This document shows positions 1 through 8,522 of a DNA stretch of 64,000 nt, one piece after another (position 1 is the stretch's first letter; each line of letters begins with the position of its first letter). The notes under the pieces are model-generated. The model was not told the DNA's origin, made no database searches, and was given only the letters and a program-made list of their open reading frames with translations. The stretch comes from an uncultured Pelagibacteraceae bacterium. GTDB taxonomy: Bacteria > Pseudomonadota > Alphaproteobacteria > Pelagibacterales > Pelagibacteraceae. The position numbers and the translations under genes are program-made. The stretch spans positions 1 through 64,000 of the forward strand of contig CACMJW010000005.1 of NCBI GenBank assembly GCA_902614125.1. The letters are read 5' to 3'.

Positions 1-152
1 AAAGTAAAATCATGAAAACAAATGAATTCATTATCTTTTGTTGCATGAATATCTGTTTCAATGCCATAACCCTTTTTAAAAGATTGCTCAAAAGATTTAA
101 GAAGATTTTCGTGATATTTTTTACTGACTATTCCTCTATGAATTAAATGCAT
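1..152 (-). CDS. Glycerophosphodiester phosphodiesterase (GDPD family), 5' part only
   Basis: The minus strand reads ATG at 150-152 and stays open for 50 codons to the window edge, so only the N-terminus is present. The translation shows the GDPD signature in order: HRG at residues 5-7, ENLLKSFEQSF, GIETDIHATKD and FHDF. The family uses His-Arg near the start, Glu-x-Asp and a second His to bind metal and hydrolyse glycerophosphodiesters to glycerol-3-phosphate and an alcohol. It starts 18 bases after the dehydrogenase stop on the same strand, so the two are probably co-transcribed. A start further upstream is not possible in frame without crossing that gene. No signal peptide is visible, which suggests a cytoplasmic enzyme. 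Identification rests on 50 residues, but the motifs are clear. Confidence 0.8.
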   Translation of the reverse strand, partial: MHLIHRGIVSKKYHENLLKSFEQSFKKGYGIETDIHATKDNEFICFHDFT

Positions 153-170
153 AAATTGAACATAAAGAAT

Positions 171-1112
171 TTATATTTCATGACCTCTTTTCTCAGGCTC
201 ATTATCTACCAATTCTTCTGGAAATCCCTCCGCTCTAAAGTTTATTTGATTTATATCTTCCATTCTCTTCACAATCATAGATGACCAAGCTCTAGAACCA
301 TATTTTTTTTGCCCATCTTTAAATATATCAACTATCTTTGGAGAAATTTCTAAAGGAGCATTTAGTTTTTTTGCTAACTCATCAAATAAACCTGTATCCT
401 TTAAAACAAGATCCATTGTAAAATTTATATTATAGGAGCCGTTTAAAATTACCTGGCTTTCAGTTTCATGAACAAAAGAATTGCCAGATGAAACTGCTAT
501 ACCTTTATATGCTTTTGTTAAATCTAAATTTGATTTTTTAGCAACAGTCCACGCCTCACCTAACGCAACCAAATGGACAGATGCCAAATAATTTGTAATT
601 ACTTTTAAAACAGATGCACTGCCTAGTTCGCCGGTATGTAAAATTTTTCTACCCATTACAGTTAAGGCAGGTAATATTTTATTAAAAGCTTCTCTTTCTC
701 CCCCAACAAATATTGCAATATTTCCAGTTGCTGCTCTATGACATCCACCACTCACAGGACCATCTAAAGGAATAGCCTTTTTCTCAATTACTTTTTGTCC
801 TAATCTTTTTACTTCAGCCTCATCAGTGGTGCTCATTTCTAGCCAAATTTTATTTTCATATAATCCATTTAAAATCCCATCACTTCCTTCCATAACTTCT
901 GAGCATATTTCTGGTGATGGCAAACAAGTTATAATTAAATCAACTTTTTCTGCTAGTTCTTTAGCGGTATTTGCAATTTTAGCTCCTTGTTCAACAAAAG
1001 GTTTCGTTAAATTTTCATCCAAATCTCTAACTGTTAAATCAAATTTATTTCTTAACAAACTTCCAGCAAGTTTCCCCCCAACATTTCCTAAACCTATAAA
1101 ACCTACCTTCAT
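171..1112 (-). CDS. NAD(P)-dependent beta-hydroxyacid dehydrogenase (3-hydroxyisobutyrate dehydrogenase family)
   Basis: A 313-residue protein with the family plan: an N-terminal Rossmann fold opened by FIGLGNVGGKLAGSL (residues 5-19), the substrate motif DGPVSGG (117-123), and the catalytic lysine K170 followed by N174 in the SASVLKVITNYL stretch. These enzymes oxidise 3-hydroxyacids such as 3-hydroxyisobutyrate, tartronate semialdehyde (in reverse) or similar compounds in the cytoplasm. The substrate cannot be read from the sequence. The gene lies 2 bases downstream of an EamA permease and upstream of a GDPD gene, all on the minus strand, so a three-gene unit is likely. The C-terminus, after residue 290, is charged and somewhat longer than in short family members. 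Confidence 0.85.
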   Translation of the reverse strand: MKVGFIGLGNVGGKLAGSLLRNKFDLTVRDLDENLTKPFVEQGAKIANTAKELAEKVDLIITCLPSPEICSEVMEGSDGILNGLYENKIWLEMSTTDEAEVKRLGQKVIEKKAIPLDGPVSGGCHRAATGNIAIFVGGEREAFNKILPALTVMGRKILHTGELGSASVLKVITNYLASVHLVALGEAWTVAKKSNLDLTKAYKGIAVSSGNSFVHETESQVILNGSYNINFTMDLVLKDTGLFDELAKKLNAPLEISPKIVDIFKDGQKKYGSRAWSSMIVKRMEDINQINFRAEGFPEELVDNEPEKRGHEI

Positions 1113-1114
1113 AA

Positions 1115-1975
1115 TTAAACCTCACCTTTCTTTTTATATAAAATCATTATTACTCCAAAAATTATTACAGTTCCGCCTATAAATAGTTCTGTTGTTGGCT
1201 TTTCACCAAGCAGAAAAATTGCTGCAAGCAAACCAGTTGGTGGAATACCCATAGTTACAATTGGAAGAACTTTGTACAACGGATTATTTTTTAATACGTA
1301 ATAGAAGCAACCATAAGTTACTGGTTGCATGATAAAACCAATATAAAATGCAATTATCCAATGATTAAATTTAGCTGTTGTTAAATGATCGATTGTTTTC
1401 CCTTCAATTATTGTTGATAAAAAAATTAAAGTCGGGCCAGAAAATAATGCAAGCCAGGCAACTAATGCTAATGGATTAATTTCTTTACTTAACGGTTTGA
1501 CAATAACTTGACCCAATGCCCATATTGCTGAACCTAAAATTGTTAATCCTATACCAAAATATTTTCCATCTAGATTTGGAGATCCTGTTAAAATGTAAAC
1601 CCCAATAAACGCAATTCCAATTCCAACTATTGCTCTAACAGTTGGTTTTTCTTTGAGCATAAAATAAGCAAAAATAACACCAAATGGGACTTCTGTTTGA
1701 ACCAACAGCACAGCAGCAGATGCATCAATAAAATTAAGACCAGTATAAGTGATACTGTATTGCAAAGTATTAGCGATAAAAGAAGCTATAAATATTTTTT
1801 TTAAATATCCTTTTGGTATTGGAAACCACCAAATTAAAATCGAAGCTGCAAATATAAATCTTATTCCCATTAATAATATTGGGGGAAAAGATTCAAATGC
1901 TGGTTTAGCAATTACAAAACCAAAGCCTAAAAAAATTGGTACTAGAGATGCAACTAGAGTATCTTTTAAATTCAT
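1115..1975 (-). CDS. EamA/DMT-family membrane transporter
   Basis: A 286-residue, strongly hydrophobic protein with about ten predicted membrane spans in two halves, the classic duplicated EamA (drug/metabolite transporter) design. Family features include a first helix with the LVPIFLGFGFVIAKPAFE stretch and the LLVQTEVPFGVIFAYFMLKE region at the end of the first half, echoed by LPIVTMGIPPTGLLAAIFLL in the second. Members usually export amino acids or other small metabolites across the inner membrane; the substrate here is unknown. It is the first gene of the leftmost minus-strand unit and faces the plus-strand racemase-like gene across a 58-base divergent gap. Confidence 0.85.
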   Translation of the reverse strand: MNLKDTLVASLVPIFLGFGFVIAKPAFESFPPILLMGIRFIFAASILIWWFPIPKGYLKKIFIASFIANTLQYSITYTGLNFIDASAAVLLVQTEVPFGVIFAYFMLKEKPTVRAIVGIGIAFIGVYILTGSPNLDGKYFGIGLTILGSAIWALGQVIVKPLSKEINPLALVAWLALFSGPTLIFLSTIIEGKTIDHLTTAKFNHWIIAFYIGFIMQPVTYGCFYYVLKNNPLYKVLPIVTMGIPPTGLLAAIFLLGEKPTTELFIGGTVIIFGVIMILYKKKGEV

Positions 1976-2033
1976 AGAGTTTTTTAATATTAATGATAAT
2001 TAAAGAACTTATGGTATATTCACCTTTTAAAAT

Positions 2034-2780
2034 ATGAATTCAACAAAAATAGAACCAAAGTACATTACCAAATCAAACCCAAGAGTTGGTCTAATTGCAC
2101 TCGCAAGTGATTTTATGATTGAGAGAGATTTCATAAATGTAATTAAAGATCGAGAAATTGATTTCTTTGTTAATCGTATTGAATGTTACAATCCACTTAC
2201 AAAAGAAAATCTAATTAAAATGTCTAATAAAGTAACCGAGGTTACAAAGGATATTTTACCTGAACAAGATATCGATTGTGTAGTTTATGGGTGCACTTCT
2301 GGCACTATTGCAGCAGGGTACAATTCTATAAAGCAAAAGGTAAAGGCTGCAAAACCAATGGCTGAGGTTACAACACCTAGCACTGCAGCTATTAAAGCAT
2401 TAAAAAAATTAAATATTAAAAAACTTTGTATTTTTACACCTTATAGCAAAAAACTTAACAATGAAGTTGTGGAATATTTTAAATCTGAAGGATTTGAAAT
2501 TACTTCAAACTCTTATTTTGATATTGAAGCAGATTATGACATAGGCAAAGTTGATCAAAATTATCTCTATGATGTTTTATCTAAATTAGATCTTAATGGA
2601 GCAGATGCATTATTTGTGTCTTGCACCGCTTTACCTGTTTTACCAATAATTGATAAATTAGAAAAAAATTTACAAACTACTGTGTTATCAAGCAACCAGG
2701 CTTTGATTTGGGACACCTTAGTTCAAATCAAAAAAAATAATTCAGTAGAGGGGTTTGGAAAATTATTTCAAACTAATTAG
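2034..2780 (+). CDS. Asp/Glu racemase-superfamily protein, maleate isomerase / EutA-like
   Basis: A 248-residue cytoplasmic protein with the two-cysteine layout of the Asp/Glu racemase superfamily, maleate isomerase / arylmalonate decarboxylase branch: C87 in VVYGCTSGT and C197 in FVSCTALPV. Paired cysteines abstract and return a proton at the substrate alpha carbon. The next gene (no gap; ATG follows the TAG directly) is an ectoine-hydrolase-like M24 protein. In known ectoine-utilisation clusters EutA (this family) sits beside EutD/DoeA, so an EutA-like role in handling hydroxyectoine-type substrates is a reasonable inference, not shown by the sequence. EutB, EutC and EutE partners are absent from the neighbourhood. 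A general maleate isomerase is the main alternative. Confidence 0.7.
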   Translation: MNSTKIEPKYITKSNPRVGLIALASDFMIERDFINVIKDREIDFFVNRIECYNPLTKENLIKMSNKVTEVTKDILPEQDIDCVVYGCTSGTIAAGYNSIKQKVKAAKPMAEVTTPSTAAIKALKKLNIKKLCIFTPYSKKLNNEVVEYFKSEGFEITSNSYFDIEADYDIGKVDQNYLYDVLSKLDLNGADALFVSCTALPVLPIIDKLEKNLQTTVLSSNQALIWDTLVQIKKNNSVEGFGKLFQTN

Positions 2781-3950
2781 ATGCTCTTTTCAAAAGAAGA
2801 ATACAAACAAAGATTAGATAAAGTTAAAAAGACGATGCAAGAAAAAGGTATCGATCTTTTAATTTCTCATGACACTAATAATATGAATTATTTAACAGGT
2901 TATGATGCTTGGTCTTTTTACTATGCTCAATGTGCAATCGTACATATAGATGAAGAAGAACCTCTGTGTTTTGTTAGAGCCCAGGATGCTGGAGGAGCTT
3001 ACATAAAAACATATTTAAAAAATGAAAGTGTATTAGTGTATGATGAAAATTATATTCATAAATGGCCAAAACATCCATACGATTATTTAGTAGAAATAAT
3101 TAAAGAGAAAAATTGGGATAAACTTTCAATTGGAGTTGAAATGGATGCCCATTATTTCACAGCGTTCTGTTATGAAAAATTAAAACAAGGATTACCCAAC
3201 GCTAAAATTAAAGACAGCGATAGATTAGTAAATTGGGCAAGGTTAGTAAAATCTGATACTGAAATTAATTTTATGAAATCGGCTGCTAAAATTTCAGAAC
3301 TCGGCATGAAAACAGCAATGGAAGTTATAAAACCAGGAGTAAGGCAATGTGATGCTGTTGGTGAAATACAAAAAACTTTATTTTACGGAACAGAGGAGTT
3401 TGGCGGTGAATATTCAAGTATTGCAACTTTACTTCCAACTGGAAAAGGAACCTCAGCTTCACATTTGACTGCAACTCAAGATAAATTTGTAGAAGGAGAA
3501 GCAACAATCGTTGAATTATCTGGTGTTTATAAAAGATACCATGCTCCAATGGCCAGAACCGTGTTACTTGGAAAACCTAATCAATTAAAAATTGATACAA
3601 TGAATAAAACAATAGAGGCGTTGAATGCAGGTATTAGTGTTATCAAACCAGGAAACACTGCAGATGATGTTGCACAAGAATTTTGGAAAGTATTAGATAA
3701 ATATGGAATAGAGAAAAAATCTAGGACTGGTTACTCAATTGGAATTGGTTATCCACCTGATTGGGGAGAACATACTTTAAATATATACAAAGGTGATATG
3801 ACAGTTCTTGAACCTAATGTTTGTTTTCACATGATTGCTGTAATGCAGTTTGGAGATTGGGGAGTTGAAGCATCGGAGTCTATAAGAGTTACGGAGAATG
3901 GTTATGAATTATTCTGCAATTTTCCAAAAGAACTACATATAAAGAGTTAA
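2781..3950 (+). CDS. M24-family hydrolase, ectoine hydrolase (DoeA/EutD)-like
   Basis: A 389-residue protein with a creatinase-type N-terminal domain (about 1-150) and a C-terminal pita-bread domain. The stretch GYSIGIGYPPDWGEHTL near residues 313-329 resembles what I recall of DoeA, which opens the ectoine ring to acetyl-2,4-diaminobutyrate. The usual metal-binding aspartates of M24 aminopeptidases are missing: the corresponding region reads VELSGVYKRYHAPMARTV. The protein is therefore expected to work without metal, as creatinase does. It follows an EutA-like gene with no spacing and precedes a complete ABC importer, so uptake and ring opening of an ectoine-like or other cyclic/N-methyl compound is inferred. 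A different amidinohydrolase-type substrate remains possible. Confidence 0.7.
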   Translation: MLFSKEEYKQRLDKVKKTMQEKGIDLLISHDTNNMNYLTGYDAWSFYYAQCAIVHIDEEEPLCFVRAQDAGGAYIKTYLKNESVLVYDENYIHKWPKHPYDYLVEIIKEKNWDKLSIGVEMDAHYFTAFCYEKLKQGLPNAKIKDSDRLVNWARLVKSDTEINFMKSAAKISELGMKTAMEVIKPGVRQCDAVGEIQKTLFYGTEEFGGEYSSIATLLPTGKGTSASHLTATQDKFVEGEATIVELSGVYKRYHAPMARTVLLGKPNQLKIDTMNKTIEALNAGISVIKPGNTADDVAQEFWKVLDKYGIEKKSRTGYSIGIGYPPDWGEHTLNIYKGDMTVLEPNVCFHMIAVMQFGDWGVEASESIRVTENGYELFCNFPKELHIKS

Positions 3951-3994
3951 TTAGCTATTGAAAATCATACCTACAAGTGTTTTAAATCCTGCTC

Positions 3995-5080
3995 ATGTCT
4001 AAAAACCAAGAATTCGTTAAGTTCGATAAAGTAGATAAAAGTTACGATGGTAAAGTTTTAGTTGTTAAAGATCTTAATTTAGATATTGCTGAAGGAGAAT
4101 TTATTACGATGCTTGGACCTTCTGGTTCAGGTAAAACTACATGTCTGATGATGTTAGCAGGATTTGAAACTCCAACTAACGGTGAAATTTATTTAGACGC
4201 TAATCCAATTTCTAATATTCCTCCACATAAAAGAGGTATAGGAATGGTATTTCAAAATTATGCATTGTTTCCGCATATGACGGTTTATGAAAATTTAGCA
4301 TTCCCACTAAAGGTTAGAAAAATTTCTAAAGACGATATAGATAAAAAAGTTGATAAAGCTTTATCAATGGTTTCGCTATCTGGATTTGAAAATAGAATGC
4401 CTGCACAGCTTTCAGGAGGTCAGCAACAAAGAGTTGCTGTTGCAAGAGCATTAGTTTTTGATCCAGCTGTTGTTTTAATGGATGAACCATTAGGTGCGTT
4501 AGATAAAAATTTAAGAGAAAGTATGCAATATGAAATTAAGCATATTCACGAAAGTATAGGTGTAACAGTTGTATATGTTACACATGATCAAAGTGAAGCT
4601 TTAACAATGTCAAATCGAATTGCAGTTTTTAATGACGGAAAAGTTCAGCAATTATCATCACCAGATAAATTATATGAAGAACCAGTAAATTCGTTTGTTG
4701 CAGAATTTATAGGAGAAAACAATACATTTGGTGGAGAAGTCGTCGATCTATCAAATGGTTCATGTAAAGTAAAATTAAGCCATGGAGAAATACTTGCAAA
4801 TCCAATTTCAGTAAAATCAAAAGGAGATAGAACCACAGTTTCAATAAGACCAGAGAGAGCTTTAATAAATCCTGAAAATAAAATGGATAATAATCATGCT
4901 GGAACAATTGAAGAAGTAATTTATCATGGAGACCACACAAGAGTAAGGTTAAATTTATTAGGCAATTCTGAATTTATTTTAAAAGTTCCAAACAGTTCAA
5001 AAAATTTAGATATTAAACTTGGCAATAAAATTAATATTGGCTGGAATAGCCAAGACGCTAGAGCATTAGATCCAAAATAA
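3995..5080 (+). CDS. potA: ABC transporter ATPase, spermidine/putrescine (PotA) type
   Basis: A 361-residue ATPase with Walker A GPSGSGKTT at 41-49, Q-loop in VFQNYALFPH, signature LSGGQQQRVAVARAL, Walker B VVLMDEPLGALD and the switch histidine in VTHDQSEAL. After about residue 235 comes a C-terminal TOBE-type regulatory domain (SIRPERALI region), as in PotA and other CUT1/POTT ATPases. It energises import through the two permeases encoded at 6371-8490. It lies 44 bases after the ectoine-hydrolase-like gene and before the binding protein, so the catabolic genes and importer are probably one unit. The pot name reflects the subfamily; the true substrate is not proven. Confidence 0.85.
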   Translation: MSKNQEFVKFDKVDKSYDGKVLVVKDLNLDIAEGEFITMLGPSGSGKTTCLMMLAGFETPTNGEIYLDANPISNIPPHKRGIGMVFQNYALFPHMTVYENLAFPLKVRKISKDDIDKKVDKALSMVSLSGFENRMPAQLSGGQQQRVAVARALVFDPAVVLMDEPLGALDKNLRESMQYEIKHIHESIGVTVVYVTHDQSEALTMSNRIAVFNDGKVQQLSSPDKLYEEPVNSFVAEFIGENNTFGGEVVDLSNGSCKVKLSHGEILANPISVKSKGDRTTVSIRPERALINPENKMDNNHAGTIEEVIYHGDHTRVRLNLLGNSEFILKVPNSSKNLDIKLGNKINIGWNSQDARALDPK

Positions 5081-5113
5081 CTTTCACTTTATATATATTG
5101 TAAAAATGAGCTG

Positions 5114-5142
5114 TTGACTTCATCAGCCCTATTTGTTGTACT
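5114..5142 (+). promoter_or_regulatory. Possible sigma-70-type promoter for the binding-protein gene
   Basis: TTGACT at 5114-5119 and TGTACT at 5137-5142 are separated by 17 bases, in the 108-base gap before the binding-protein gene. The -10 match is only moderate, and an AT-rich TATAAA at 5151-5156 could serve instead. A separate promoter here would add binding-protein transcript beyond what reads through from the ATPase gene. The gene itself has a clear ribosome site, ggagg, ending 5 bases before its ATG, which is stronger than most in this window. Confidence 0.35.
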
Positions 5143-5188
5143 TTTGGTTATATAAATTAATTTATATTAACGTTTAAACGGAGGAAAA

Positions 5189-6307
5189 ATGAAAAAACTT
5201 AGTAAATTATTACTTGCACTTTCTTTTGTTCTTTCAGTAACTACATCATCATACGCAGTAACAGTTGCGTCTTGGGGTGGAGCTTATACTGAGTCTCAAA
5301 AGTTAGGGTATGGTGATCCTACTGCTAAAAAATTGGGTATTGATATCAACTGGGTAGACTACTCAGGTGGATTATCAGAAATTAAAGCTCAAAAAGAAGC
5401 AGGAGCAATTACTTGGGATATTATAGACTTATTTGCATTCGATACTATTAACGGATGTGACGAAGGTTTATTTGTTGAATTTGATTTTGACAAAGACTTC
5501 CCAGCTGCTCCAGATGGAACACCTGCAAGTGAAGATTTCTTCACAGGCATGCCTAGTAAATGTGCTGTAGGAAATATTTTATATTCATGGAACTATGCTT
5601 ATAACACAGAAAATGTTAAAGGTACTCCAAAGACTATTAAAGATTTCTTTAACACTAAAAAATTCCCAGGCAAAAGAGCTATCTACAAAAGCGCTTTAAC
5701 AAACTTAGAGATCGCTTTAGCTGCAGATGGTGTAAAAATGGGTAAAGGTGGAGAACTAATATACAAAAGACTTGAGCAAGATGGTGGAGTTGAAAGAGCA
5801 ATGAATAAGATCAAAAAACTTTGCACAGATCCAAATGGAGGATGTGTATTTTGGTCTGCAGGTGCTCAACCACCAGAATTGTTAGTTTCAGGTGAAGTTG
5901 TAATGGCAACTGGCTGGAATGGAAGATTCTTTAATGCAGAGATAGGTGAAGGTGCACCGATTAAACAAGTATGGGATGGTCAAGGTCTTGACTATGAGTA
6001 TTTCGCACTTGTTAAAGGTGGTCCAGATGAAGCGAATGCTAAGAAAGCTTTAGCAATGATGACTAACACTGAAATGTTAGCTGGAAGTGCTAAGTATATT
6101 GCATATGCACCTTGGAGAAAATCTTCTCTAGATATCATTAAAGCAGGTGAGCCTTGGTACAAAGATGGTAAAACAGAAATGATGCCTCAAATGCCTACAG
6201 CTCCTGCTAATACTAAAAACTACTTCCTAGTTGACCCATTCTATTGGGCTGATAACGGCACTGAGATTGGTGAAAAATGGGAAGCAATGAAAGCAACTTT
6301 AAATTAA
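5189..6307 (+). CDS. potD: Periplasmic polyamine-type substrate-binding protein (PotD family)
   Basis: A 372-residue secreted protein with a classic signal peptide (MKK, then a hydrophobic core, cleavage after SSYA near residue 23). The mature protein begins VTVASWGGAYTESQ, typical of PotD-type (extracellular solute-binding family 1) proteins. It should deliver a small cationic or zwitterionic compound to the two downstream permeases. It has the strongest Shine-Dalgarno site of its operon. A strong terminator lies just after the stop, which would keep binding protein in excess over permease. Ligand prediction within this family is unreliable: polyamines, ectoine-like compounds or other amines are all possible, and the neighbouring ectoine-hydrolase-like gene favours a non-polyamine ligand somewhat. 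Confidence 0.85.
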   Translation: MKKLSKLLLALSFVLSVTTSSYAVTVASWGGAYTESQKLGYGDPTAKKLGIDINWVDYSGGLSEIKAQKEAGAITWDIIDLFAFDTINGCDEGLFVEFDFDKDFPAAPDGTPASEDFFTGMPSKCAVGNILYSWNYAYNTENVKGTPKTIKDFFNTKKFPGKRAIYKSALTNLEIALAADGVKMGKGGELIYKRLEQDGGVERAMNKIKKLCTDPNGGCVFWSAGAQPPELLVSGEVVMATGWNGRFFNAEIGEGAPIKQVWDGQGLDYEYFALVKGGPDEANAKKALAMMTNTEMLAGSAKYIAYAPWRKSSLDIIKAGEPWYKDGKTEMMPQMPTAPANTKNYFLVDPFYWADNGTEIGEKWEAMKATLN

Positions 6308-6343
6308 AAATTTAATTTAAAGAAAAATAAGATATATATTTAA

Positions 6344-6370
6344 GGGCGGTTTAATAGCCGCCCTTTTTTT
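6344..6370 (+). terminator. Intrinsic terminator inside the transport operon
   Basis: GGGCGG at 6344-6349 pairs with CCGCCC at 6358-6363, and seven T follow at 6364-6370. The start codon of the permease gene begins at 6371, immediately after the T run. The terminator thus sits between binding protein and permease and also occupies the place where a ribosome site would be. Confidence 0.85.
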
Positions 6371-7633
6371 ATGAGCAGCGAAACACAACAGATTTTAACG
6401 ACTGATGGTATTCCTCTTTCAGTAAGTTTGAAAAAAGCTGAAAGAAAAAATAAAATAAAAGCTTTTTTACTAGTCGTACCATTATTACTATTTTTAATTA
6501 TTACTTACATCCTTCCCATTGGCGATATGTTTATGAGAAGCATAGACGATAAGATGGTAACAAACATGTTACCTAAAACATTTACTGCTATGGAAAAATG
6601 GGATGGTAAAGAAATGCCCCCAGAGGAGGTTTTCGCAGGATTTTATTCAGACTTTAAAATCTTAGTTCAGAATAAAGAACACGGAAAGTTAGCCCAAAGA
6701 TTAAATAAAGAAAAAAATGGATTTAATTCGATTATTAAAAAACTATTTAGACAAGTTCAAAGAAACAAAATTGACGAGGGGCAAAGTATTAAAGAACAAA
6801 TAATGAAAGTTCACAAAAGATGGAGAGATGTTGAATATTGGCAGGCGATAAAAAGAACAGCACCACCTTACACAACTGCAAAATATCTGAAAGGAATGGA
6901 TATGTATTATGGTCCTGATGGAAATATCATGCAGGTTGAGGAGGACAGAAGAATACATAGAATTTTATGGTTAAGGACTTTAGAAATTGCTTTCTTTGTT
7001 ACTTTATTCAGTTTTTTAATGGGCTATCCAATTGCACATTTGCTTGCAACATTGCCCATGAAGTACAGCAACCTTTTAATGATTTGTGTATTGTTGCCGT
7101 TCTGGACTTCATTACTAGTAAGAACTGCAAGTTGGATGATTTTATTGCAACAGCAGGGGATAGTTAATGATTTCTTTGTAATGATAGGACTTGTTGCAGA
7201 CGATAACAGGCCGGAGATGATGTATAATAAAGTAGGCACCTACGTTGCAATGACCCAGATTTTATTGCCATTTATGGTACTTCCTCTTTATAGCGTTATG
7301 AAAACAATTTCACCAAGCTTAATGAGAGCTGGTAAATCTTTAGGTGGAACTCCGTTCGTTGCTTTTTGGAAAATATACTTTCCATTAACTATTCCAGGAA
7401 TTGGAGCAGGTTGCTTGTTAGTATTTATTCTTGCAATTGGGTATTACATAACTCCCGCATTAGTTGGAGGAGCCTCTGGAACATTGATTAGTAACCAAAT
7501 TGCTTATCACATGAAGACAACATTAGATTGGAGTTTTGCATCTGCAATGGGACTAATGTTGCTAACAGGAGTTTTAGTTGTTTACTGGATTTATAATAAA
7601 TTAGTTGGAGTTGATAATATTAAATTAGGATAA
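6371..7633 (+). CDS. potB: ABC transporter permease, PotB type, with long inserted loop
   Basis: A 420-residue inner-membrane permease. The first helix lies at about 28-50 (KAFLLVVPLLLFLIITYILP). A hydrophilic insert of about 130 residues follows, then the transmembrane core from about residue 198. The EAA-type loop is in SLMRAGKSLGGTPFVAFWKI. Usual PotB proteins are about 280-310 residues, so the insert explains the length; topology would place it in the periplasm, where it could touch the binding protein. The ATG follows directly on a terminator T run, and no Shine-Dalgarno sequence is present. It is followed after 2 bases by the second permease. The start chosen is the first ATG and gives a normal short cytoplasmic N-terminus. 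Confidence 0.85.
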   Translation: MSSETQQILTTDGIPLSVSLKKAERKNKIKAFLLVVPLLLFLIITYILPIGDMFMRSIDDKMVTNMLPKTFTAMEKWDGKEMPPEEVFAGFYSDFKILVQNKEHGKLAQRLNKEKNGFNSIIKKLFRQVQRNKIDEGQSIKEQIMKVHKRWRDVEYWQAIKRTAPPYTTAKYLKGMDMYYGPDGNIMQVEEDRRIHRILWLRTLEIAFFVTLFSFLMGYPIAHLLATLPMKYSNLLMICVLLPFWTSLLVRTASWMILLQQQGIVNDFFVMIGLVADDNRPEMMYNKVGTYVAMTQILLPFMVLPLYSVMKTISPSLMRAGKSLGGTPFVAFWKIYFPLTIPGIGAGCLLVFILAIGYYITPALVGGASGTLISNQIAYHMKTTLDWSFASAMGLMLLTGVLVVYWIYNKLVGVDNIKLG

Positions 7634-7635
7634 TT

Positions 7636-8490
7636 ATGGCTTTACCAAAGTACACAGAAACACGTTATAGAGTTTGGCATTATTCTTATTTGTTTATTTG
7701 TGCGTGTGTTTTTATATTTTTAATAGCACCATTATTTGTAATTTTTCCATTATCTTTTAATGCAGAAGAATTTTTAGTTTTCTCTGAAGGTATGAAAAAT
7801 TTGGACCCAGATGCATTTTCATTAAGATGGTATAAAGACATGATCTACGGAACTAAAAACCCATGGGGTCTAGCTGCAAAAAATAGTTTCATCATTGCAA
7901 TTTTTGCAACTATAGGATCAATCATATTAGGAACTCTCGCTGCTTTAGGTTTAAGCAGTAGATACATGCCTTATAAAGGAATTATCATGGCAACTTTAAT
8001 TTCACCAATGATCGTTCCACTAATTATTTCTGGTGTTGCAATATTTTTCTTTATGGCAAAAGCTGGATTAGCTGCAACACATACAGGAATAGTGCTCGCA
8101 CATATTATTTTGGGAACACCATTTGTAGTAATAACAGTTACGGCAACTCTTACTGGTTTTGATCATAGTGTTACAAGGGCAGCCTCGAGTCTTGGAAGCA
8201 ATCCTGTAAATACTTTTATGAAAATTACACTTCCATTAATTTTACCAGGTGTAATTTCAGGTGGATTATTTGCATTTGTTACATCATTTGATGAGGTGGT
8301 GGTTGTATTGTTCCTTGCGGGTTTAGAAAATACCACAATTCCAATACAGATGTGGACTGGTCTAAGAGAACAATTAAGTCCAACGATTTTAGCGGTTGCA
8401 ACATGTTTAATTGTATTATCAACTTTAATTCTTGTAAGTGCTGAACTTTTAAGACGACGATCTGAAAGATTAAGAGGAATTAACAGATAA
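7636..8490 (+). CDS. potC: ABC transporter permease, PotC type
   Basis: A 284-residue permease with about six membrane spans. The first is at about 20-42, and the binding-protein-dependent transport core spans about 75-270, including the EAA loop VTRAASSLGSNPVNTFMKITLPLILPG. It pairs with the longer PotB-type permease encoded 2 bases upstream to form the channel, powered by the ATPase at 3995-5080. It is the last gene of this plus-strand unit. A weak hairpin follows its stop, and the next gene is on the opposite strand. Confidence 0.88.
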   Translation: MALPKYTETRYRVWHYSYLFICACVFIFLIAPLFVIFPLSFNAEEFLVFSEGMKNLDPDAFSLRWYKDMIYGTKNPWGLAAKNSFIIAIFATIGSIILGTLAALGLSSRYMPYKGIIMATLISPMIVPLIISGVAIFFFMAKAGLAATHTGIVLAHIILGTPFVVITVTATLTGFDHSVTRAASSLGSNPVNTFMKITLPLILPGVISGGLFAFVTSFDEVVVVLFLAGLENTTIPIQMWTGLREQLSPTILAVATCLIVLSTLILVSAELLRRRSERLRGINR

Positions 8491-8496
8491 AATTTT

Positions 8497-8522
8497 AATT
8501 AGTCTTTTCCGACTAATTTTTC
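8497..8522. terminator. Possible bidirectional terminator between convergent genes
   Basis: AATTAGTC at 8497-8504 and GACTAATT at 8511-8518 form an 8-base-pair stem with a 6-base loop; T residues follow on the plus strand and a shorter AT run on the minus strand. The stem overlaps the last codons of the aminotransferase gene, which ends at 8499. The stem is mostly A/T, so termination efficiency is uncertain. Confidence 0.45.

Noticed and set aside
826-1182. Open frames opposite real genes, such as the one at 826-1182 on the plus strand
   Set aside because: They lie wholly across confirmed genes on the other strand, have low-complexity or Leu/Phe-rich translations typical of antisense AT-rich frames, and lack ribosome sites.
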